Part shown: piece after piece, positions 6,679 through 9,898 of the stretch | Layout: each line of letters opens with the position of its first letter | Numbering within the stretch: the stretch's first letter is position 1 | Source: an uncultured Lachnospiraceae bacterium | GTDB lineage: Bacteria > Bacillota_A > Clostridia > Lachnospirales > Lachnospiraceae | Length of the DNA: 9,898 nucleotides | NCBI GenBank assembly: GCA_947175285.1 | Contig: CAMWMM010000141.1 | Coordinates: 1 to 9,898, forward strand | Direction of reading: 5' to 3' | The notes under the pieces: model-generated | Databases searched by the model: none | What the model saw: the letters and a program-made list of their open reading frames with translations, nothing else | What the model was told of the DNA's origin: nothing | Program-made: the position numbers and the translations under genes

Positions 6679-8001
6679 ATGACTATGGATATTGGATATG
6701 AGAATATGCCCTCAAAACCTGTAGGGCAAATGGCACCAAAGAAAAAAGATATTGATATTGACAAATTAATCAGCGAGGCATTGGCGCCGAGTGTCTGGAA
6801 AGACCATGTAATAAAAGACCTGATGAAGTTCTGGGATACGCCGGAAGCGACTGAATTACAGGGCGGACTTTTCCTTACATATCATACCAATGAGGGTGGA
6901 ACGCTGCCTAAGAATAAAGAGGAGTGGCCGGAGGAATTTAAACAGGCATTGTTAGATCCGATAACACAAGGGTTGGTACAGCCGGACTATAATTTTGTCA
7001 GGGCACACTCCCGCCTGACCTACGCATTCGGAATTGCTTTTCATATGACAGGAAATCCGTACTACCTGAAGGTATGCAGAAAAGGTGCGCTTGCACTGGC
7101 AGATGCAATGGACGGAAATTATGGCATGCATGTGATACAAAATGTGGATTCCGGCGAGTGGGACAAAGACTATAAGATGAGAACCAGTCAGGATTTGGCA
7201 TACGGATTGACCGGACTTGGCATGTATTATTTCCTGACACATGATAATACGATTCTGCATAAGATTATACAGCTGAAGGACTTTATCTTTAATGTATATA
7301 TGGATGACGGAAGAGGTTATCTTACATGGTTTCCGAAACATACCAAAGATCCGGACGTACAGATTGTTGCACAGCTTGACCAGTTGTATGCTTATATGTT
7401 AATGCTGACACCGGTACTTCCGGAACCTTATAAGAGCATCTGGAAGAAAGACATGAAGAAAATTGTGGATATTTTGATTACACAGTTTTACAGTGAACAC
7501 TATAAGTTTTTCTGGGGTGTAGAAAGCGCATATTCTTCTATGGGACTCGGCTCCGACCATACCGATTTCGGGCATTCGGTGAAAACATTCTGGGTAATCT
7601 TGAAAGTAGGGGAATTACTTGGCGACCCGTTTTATATTGACTTTGCCCGTCCTAAAATTGATCGTATTATTAAAGATGCATACATTAAGGAAACAGGTTC
7701 ATGGGCAAGACGCTTTGATGAGCATGGTCAGTTGGATGTGGATAAGGAGTGGTGGATTCTGGCGGAATTGGATCAGGCATGTGAGATTTTATCCATCCAT
7801 GACCCGTCATATTACAGGTATTTAAATAAGACGCAGCGTTACTGGTTCGATAAGATGGTAGATAAGGAAAACGGAGAAATCTGGCATATGGTGGACGGTA
7901 AGACAGATAAGCCGATGATTCAATATCCGAAAACACATAACTGGAAAACTTCGCTGCACAGTTTTGAACATGCTTTGTTCGGCTATATGAGCGCAAGCTG
8001 A
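6679..8001 (+). CDS. N-acylglucosamine 2-epimerase (AGE)-family protein, truncated by an in-frame TGA
   Basis: A 440-residue protein of the AGE/cellobiose 2-epimerase superfamily, an (alpha/alpha)6 barrel that isomerises or epimerises sugars at C2. Family landmarks in order: Arg112 in the HSRLTYAF helix (the RxxW-like position), His299 in DFGHSVKTFW (the catalytic GHxxE helix, here with Lys302 in place of Glu), and the C-terminal WKTSLHSFEHAL motif with His427 and His431. AAAGGA at 6668-6673 lies 5 nt before the ATG at 6679, so that start is preferred over the ATG at 6673, which would touch its own SD. The frame ends at TGA 7999-8001, but the same frame goes on coding for 59 more codons, so this is probably a shortened form of a roughly 500-residue protein. 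The catalytic barrel motifs lie before the stop. Substrate unknown. Confidence 0.85.
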   Translation: MTMDIGYENMPSKPVGQMAPKKKDIDIDKLISEALAPSVWKDHVIKDLMKFWDTPEATELQGGLFLTYHTNEGGTLPKNKEEWPEEFKQALLDPITQGLVQPDYNFVRAHSRLTYAFGIAFHMTGNPYYLKVCRKGALALADAMDGNYGMHVIQNVDSGEWDKDYKMRTSQDLAYGLTGLGMYYFLTHDNTILHKIIQLKDFIFNVYMDDGRGYLTWFPKHTKDPDVQIVAQLDQLYAYMLMLTPVLPEPYKSIWKKDMKKIVDILITQFYSEHYKFFWGVESAYSSMGLGSDHTDFGHSVKTFWVILKVGELLGDPFYIDFARPKIDRIIKDAYIKETGSWARRFDEHGQLDVDKEWWILAELDQACEILSIHDPSYYRYLNKTQRYWFDKMVDKENGEIWHMVDGKTDKPMIQYPKTHNWKTSLHSFEHALFGYMSAS

Positions 8002-8181
8002 ATTAAAGGTACGAACTTTGATTTGTATTATGCCCTTCCGGAATGGGAGAGACCGTCTCATCATAATCTGTCGCCTTATATGTTCTTTGGAAATGTGGTA
8101 AGTATCTCTCCTGAATCAAAACCTGCGTTTTTACCGGATGGAAATCAGATTTACAAGGTAACATATAACGGATTGCATTAG
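8002..8181 (+). pseudogene. Detached C-terminal segment of the AGE-family gene, in frame after the TGA
   Basis: Directly after the TGA, the same frame stays open for 59 codons to TAG 8179-8181. It encodes a normal-looking peptide beginning IKGTNFDLYYALPEW and ending QIYKVTYNGLH, rich in aromatic and charged residues. No SD or start codon opens it, so it cannot be an independent gene. It is best read as the missing end of the epimerase-family protein: either a point nonsense mutation at 7999-8001, or readthrough of a leaky UGA (the next base is A). A sequencing error at one base would look the same. Confidence 0.75.
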
Positions 8182-8194
8182 GTGGAAAAGGATG

Positions 8195-8223
8195 TTGACA
8201 CCTCCTGATGATTCGAGTAAAAT
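8195..8223 (+). promoter_or_regulatory. Near-consensus sigma-A promoter of the ATPase gene
   Basis: A perfect -35 box TTGACA (8195-8200) is separated by exactly 17 bp from TAAAAT (8218-8223), a 5/6 -10 box. Transcription should start near 8230, giving a leader of about 38 nt before the TTG start. The -10 box lies in the left arm of the large inverted repeat at 8201-8259. Confidence 0.85.
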
Positions 8224-8259
8224 AAAGTCACAAATTATTTTGCTCGAATTATCAGGGGG
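8201..8259. repeat. 25-bp inverted repeat over promoter and ribosome-binding site
   Basis: Arms 8201-8225 and 8235-8259 pair at all 25 positions with three G-T wobbles (8203/8257, 8210/8250, 8218/8242) around the 9-nt spacer AGTCACAAA. The left arm opens with CCTCC and includes the -10 box; the right arm ends with AGGGGG, the SD of the ATPase gene. As DNA it is a good operator for a dimeric repressor. As RNA it forms only in transcripts that enter from the upstream operon, where it would hide the SD. Initiation near 8230 excludes the left arm. No T-tract follows, so it is not an intrinsic terminator. Confidence 0.9.
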
Positions 8260-8267
8260 AAAAAATA

Positions 8268-9494
8268 TTGTATATTCAGAGACATTTGGAAAATCAGGTT
8301 AGAGAAGCGTCAAAGTTTTATCCGGTAGTCATGGTGTGTGGACAGCGTCAGGTCGGAAAATCGACTATGTTAAATCACATAAAGGAAGAAGAACGCCGTT
8401 ATGTGACATTGGACGATGGAAACGCAAGAAGACTGGCGGAGAAAGACCCGGCGCTTTTTTTTGAGACTTACGGTTATCCGCTTCTGATAGATGAGTTTCA
8501 ACGTGTTCCCTCCATTCTGCTGGAAATGAAGCGGATTGTGGATAGGAAGGCATTAGATGGCGAAGATAACAACGGGATGTACTGGCTGACCGGTTCCCAG
8601 AAATTCAAAATGATGAAAGACGTATCGGAGTCTTTGGCGGGCAGGATTGCCGTCTTTGATATGTCTGGTTTGTCCGCGGCGGAACTAGAGGAGAGGGAGG
8701 CGTGTGTATTTCATCCGGCTCTTGAAAATCTTCGTAAAAGGATGCAAAATTGTCAGCCTAAAGATGTACATGAGATATATGGGCAGATTTTCAGAGGCGG
8801 AATGCCGAAGTTAATTACTACGGATTTAGACAGAGAACGTTTTTATACAGACTATATTAACACCTATTTGGAGCGAGATATTAAAGAACTGTCTTTAGTA
8901 GGAAAGCTGGGTGAGTTTTATGATTTTCTCGTATATATGGCAGCAAGAACATCGATGGAGTTAAAGTATAATGAGATTGCAAACGCGATTGGTATATCAG
9001 CGCCTACGGCAAAAGAATGGGTGACTATCTTAGAGCGCTCCGGCATTATTTTTATACTTCGCCCGTATTATAACAATATCACAAACAGATTGGTGAAAAC
9101 ACCGAAAATGTATTTTATGGATACCGGTCTTGCCGCATATCTGTGCAGATGGCCCAATGCGGAAATATTAGAAAATGGCGCTATGGACGGTGCTTTTTTT
9201 GAAACTTATGTGGTCAGCGAAATTGTAAAAAGCTATTATAATGCAGGGAAAAGAGCGGATTTATATTACTATCGGGACATTGACGGAAAAGAGATTGATT
9301 TGTTGTTTGTTGAAGGGGATAAAATATATCCTATCGAGATAAAGAAAGCAAAGATGCCGAATCATGCAGATAAAAATTTTTCAGTGCTTCATAAGTTAAA
9401 AATGGATGTTCAGCCGGGAGTAATATTATGTATGGCGGATGAGATGCTGCCATATAGCAGGGATGTATGGTATTTTCCGGTGGCGGGGGTGTGA
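8268..9494 (+). CDS. AAA_14/DUF4143 family ATPase with nuclease-like C-terminus
   Basis: A 408-residue ATP-binding protein of the AAA_14 plus DUF4143 family, common in many copies in gut anaerobes and archaea and of unsettled function. Walker A is GQRQVGKST (25-33, Lys31); Walker B is LLIDEFQ (Asp75, Glu76); a sensor-like WLTGSQ follows near 106. The middle has GGMPKL and a winged-helix-like part (YNEIANAIGISAPTAKEW). The C-terminal DUF4143 part has the PD-(D/E)xK-like pattern KEIDLLF (Asp344) then PIEIKKAK (Glu357, Lys359), so a nuclease fold is likely, though activity is unproven. The start is TTG 8268, supported by SD AGGGGGA (8254-8260) 7 nt upstream; the next in-frame ATG would remove the residues before VCGQRQ. 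It is monocistronic, with its own promoter and terminator. A mobile-element or defence role is possible but not shown. Confidence 0.88.
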   Translation: MYIQRHLENQVREASKFYPVVMVCGQRQVGKSTMLNHIKEEERRYVTLDDGNARRLAEKDPALFFETYGYPLLIDEFQRVPSILLEMKRIVDRKALDGEDNNGMYWLTGSQKFKMMKDVSESLAGRIAVFDMSGLSAAELEEREACVFHPALENLRKRMQNCQPKDVHEIYGQIFRGGMPKLITTDLDRERFYTDYINTYLERDIKELSLVGKLGEFYDFLVYMAARTSMELKYNEIANAIGISAPTAKEWVTILERSGIIFILRPYYNNITNRLVKTPKMYFMDTGLAAYLCRWPNAEILENGAMDGAFFETYVVSEIVKSYYNAGKRADLYYYRDIDGKEIDLLFVEGDKIYPIEIKKAKMPNHADKNFSVLHKLKMDVQPGVILCMADEMLPYSRDVWYFPVAGV

Positions 9495-9540
9495 GAGAGG
9501 GTTTTATTAAATAGTTTGTGTGGAATGAATAATGAATTAT

Positions 9541-9584
9541 AAAAGTACAGAGTTACGGAAATTTCCGAAGTCTGTACTTTTTTT
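9541..9584. terminator. Terminator between converging genes, probably bidirectional
   Basis: AAAAGTACAGA (9541-9551) pairs perfectly with TCTGTACTTTT (9571-9581). Inside lies the palindrome CGGAAATTTCCG (9556-9567), which can extend the hairpin. On the + strand a run of seven T (9578-9584) follows, ideal for ending the ATPase transcript. On the - strand the stem is followed by a shorter, weaker T-run and AT-rich DNA. The stop codon of the minus-strand regulator (9583-9585) overlaps the T-tract. Confidence 0.87.
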
Positions 9585-9876
9585 ATGTTCTTTTATTGGT
9601 ACCGCGGATGTCATCAATAATGGCTGATATATGAGCTAACTGGCGGTCTGTTAATTCGCTGATTTCTATATATTTTCGATGATTAAGTCCTAAAATGCAG
9701 TCAGTCGAAACTGAAAAAAATTGTGCTAAACGAATGAGCATATCAATGGAAGGCTGAATATTATTGTTTTCCCAATTAGAGATACTTTGTTTGGTGACAC
9801 CAAGCTCTTTTGCCAAATCAACCTGAGACAGGTTTCTTGCCAAACGTAATTGTTTGATATTTTCATTTAACGTCAT
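9583..9876 (-). CDS. XRE-family helix-turn-helix transcriptional regulator
   Basis: A 97-residue DNA-binding protein. Residues about 5-60 are a Cro/C1-type HTH: IKQLRLARNLSQVDLAKEL, then GVTKQSISNWENN (recognition helix), then the MLIRLAQFFSVSTDCILGL segment typical of phage-type and Gram-positive XRE repressors. The remaining 35 residues carry no recognised domain and may dimerise. The start is supported by SD AGAGGA (9884-9889 on the minus strand), 7 nt before the ATG at 9876-9874; another ATG at 9881-9879 is out of frame and stops at once. The gene converges on the ATPase gene and shares its terminator. Its target is unknown; the palindrome at 8201-8259 is one candidate (inference). Its promoter lies beyond the window. 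Confidence 0.9.
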   Translation of the reverse strand: MTLNENIKQLRLARNLSQVDLAKELGVTKQSISNWENNNIQPSIDMLIRLAQFFSVSTDCILGLNHRKYIEISELTDRQLAHISAIIDDIRGTNKRT

Positions 9877-9898
9877 ATCATATTCCTCTTACAAAGGT

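Noticed and set aside
6952..7341. A 129-codon minus-strand frame within the epimerase-family gene
   Set aside because: It is a shadow of a well-supported AGE-family coding region and its product resembles no family.
7999..8060. Selenocysteine at the in-frame TGA
   Set aside because: Only a weak AAAG/CTTT stem follows, with no convincing SECIS hairpin, and no selenoprotein is known to me in this family. Nonsense mutation or plain readthrough is simpler.
8201..8259. The palindrome as an intrinsic terminator or MITE
   Set aside because: Neither strand has a T-tract after the stem. No target-site duplication or second copy was seen in the window, and its overlap with the promoter and SD fits regulation better.

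Overview
The window looks like chromosomal DNA of a low-to-mid-GC Gram-positive anaerobe, most probably a Lachnospiraceae-type gut Clostridium. This is judged from gene style: a lipobox sugar-binding protein, a PcsB-like coiled-coil NlpC/P60 hydrolase, GTG and TTG starts with strong purine-rich Shine-Dalgarno (SD) sequences, and an AAA/DUF4143 ATPase. The taxonomy is inference, because no rRNA or tRNA gene is present. No transposase, integrase, CRISPR array or attachment site was seen.

Region 1 (1-5961, all +) reads as one tightly packed run: the 3' end of asparaginyl-tRNA synthetase; a secreted coiled-coil NlpC/P60 peptidoglycan hydrolase 15 nt later; a lipoprotein solute-binding protein of the sugar ABC type; and, 20 nt after it, a 986-residue membrane enzyme of c-di-GMP metabolism (Cache-like sensor, HAMP, PAS-like, GGDEF, EAL). 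The run ends in two hairpins that abut exactly, the second being a clear Rho-independent terminator. No ABC permease or ATPase accompanies the binding protein. The pair therefore resembles a ligand-binding lipoprotein feeding a transmembrane c-di-GMP enzyme, as NspS does for MbaA in Vibrio cholerae. The GGDEF domain has an SGDEF site and lacks the inhibitory RxxD. The EAL domain keeps most metal ligands but has lost the loop-6 signature. The protein may mainly be a cyclase.

Region 2 (about 5968-8181, +) is a two-gene unit: a DJ-1/PfpI-family protein, then an N-acylglucosamine 2-epimerase (AGE)-family (alpha/alpha)6-barrel protein starting 2 nt after the DJ-1 stop. The epimerase frame is broken by a TGA at 7999-8001, yet the same frame continues for 59 protein-like codons to a TAG at 8179-8181. 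The last part of the gene has been cut off by a nonsense mutation, or is reached by readthrough.

Region 3 (8195-9584, +) is a self-contained cassette for an AAA_14/DUF4143 ATPase with a nuclease-like C-terminus. It has a near-consensus sigma-A promoter, a large inverted repeat that covers the -10 box, the start site and the SD, a TTG start, and a terminator. Region 4 (9583-9876, -) is a small XRE-type HTH regulator that converges on the ATPase gene and shares its terminator.
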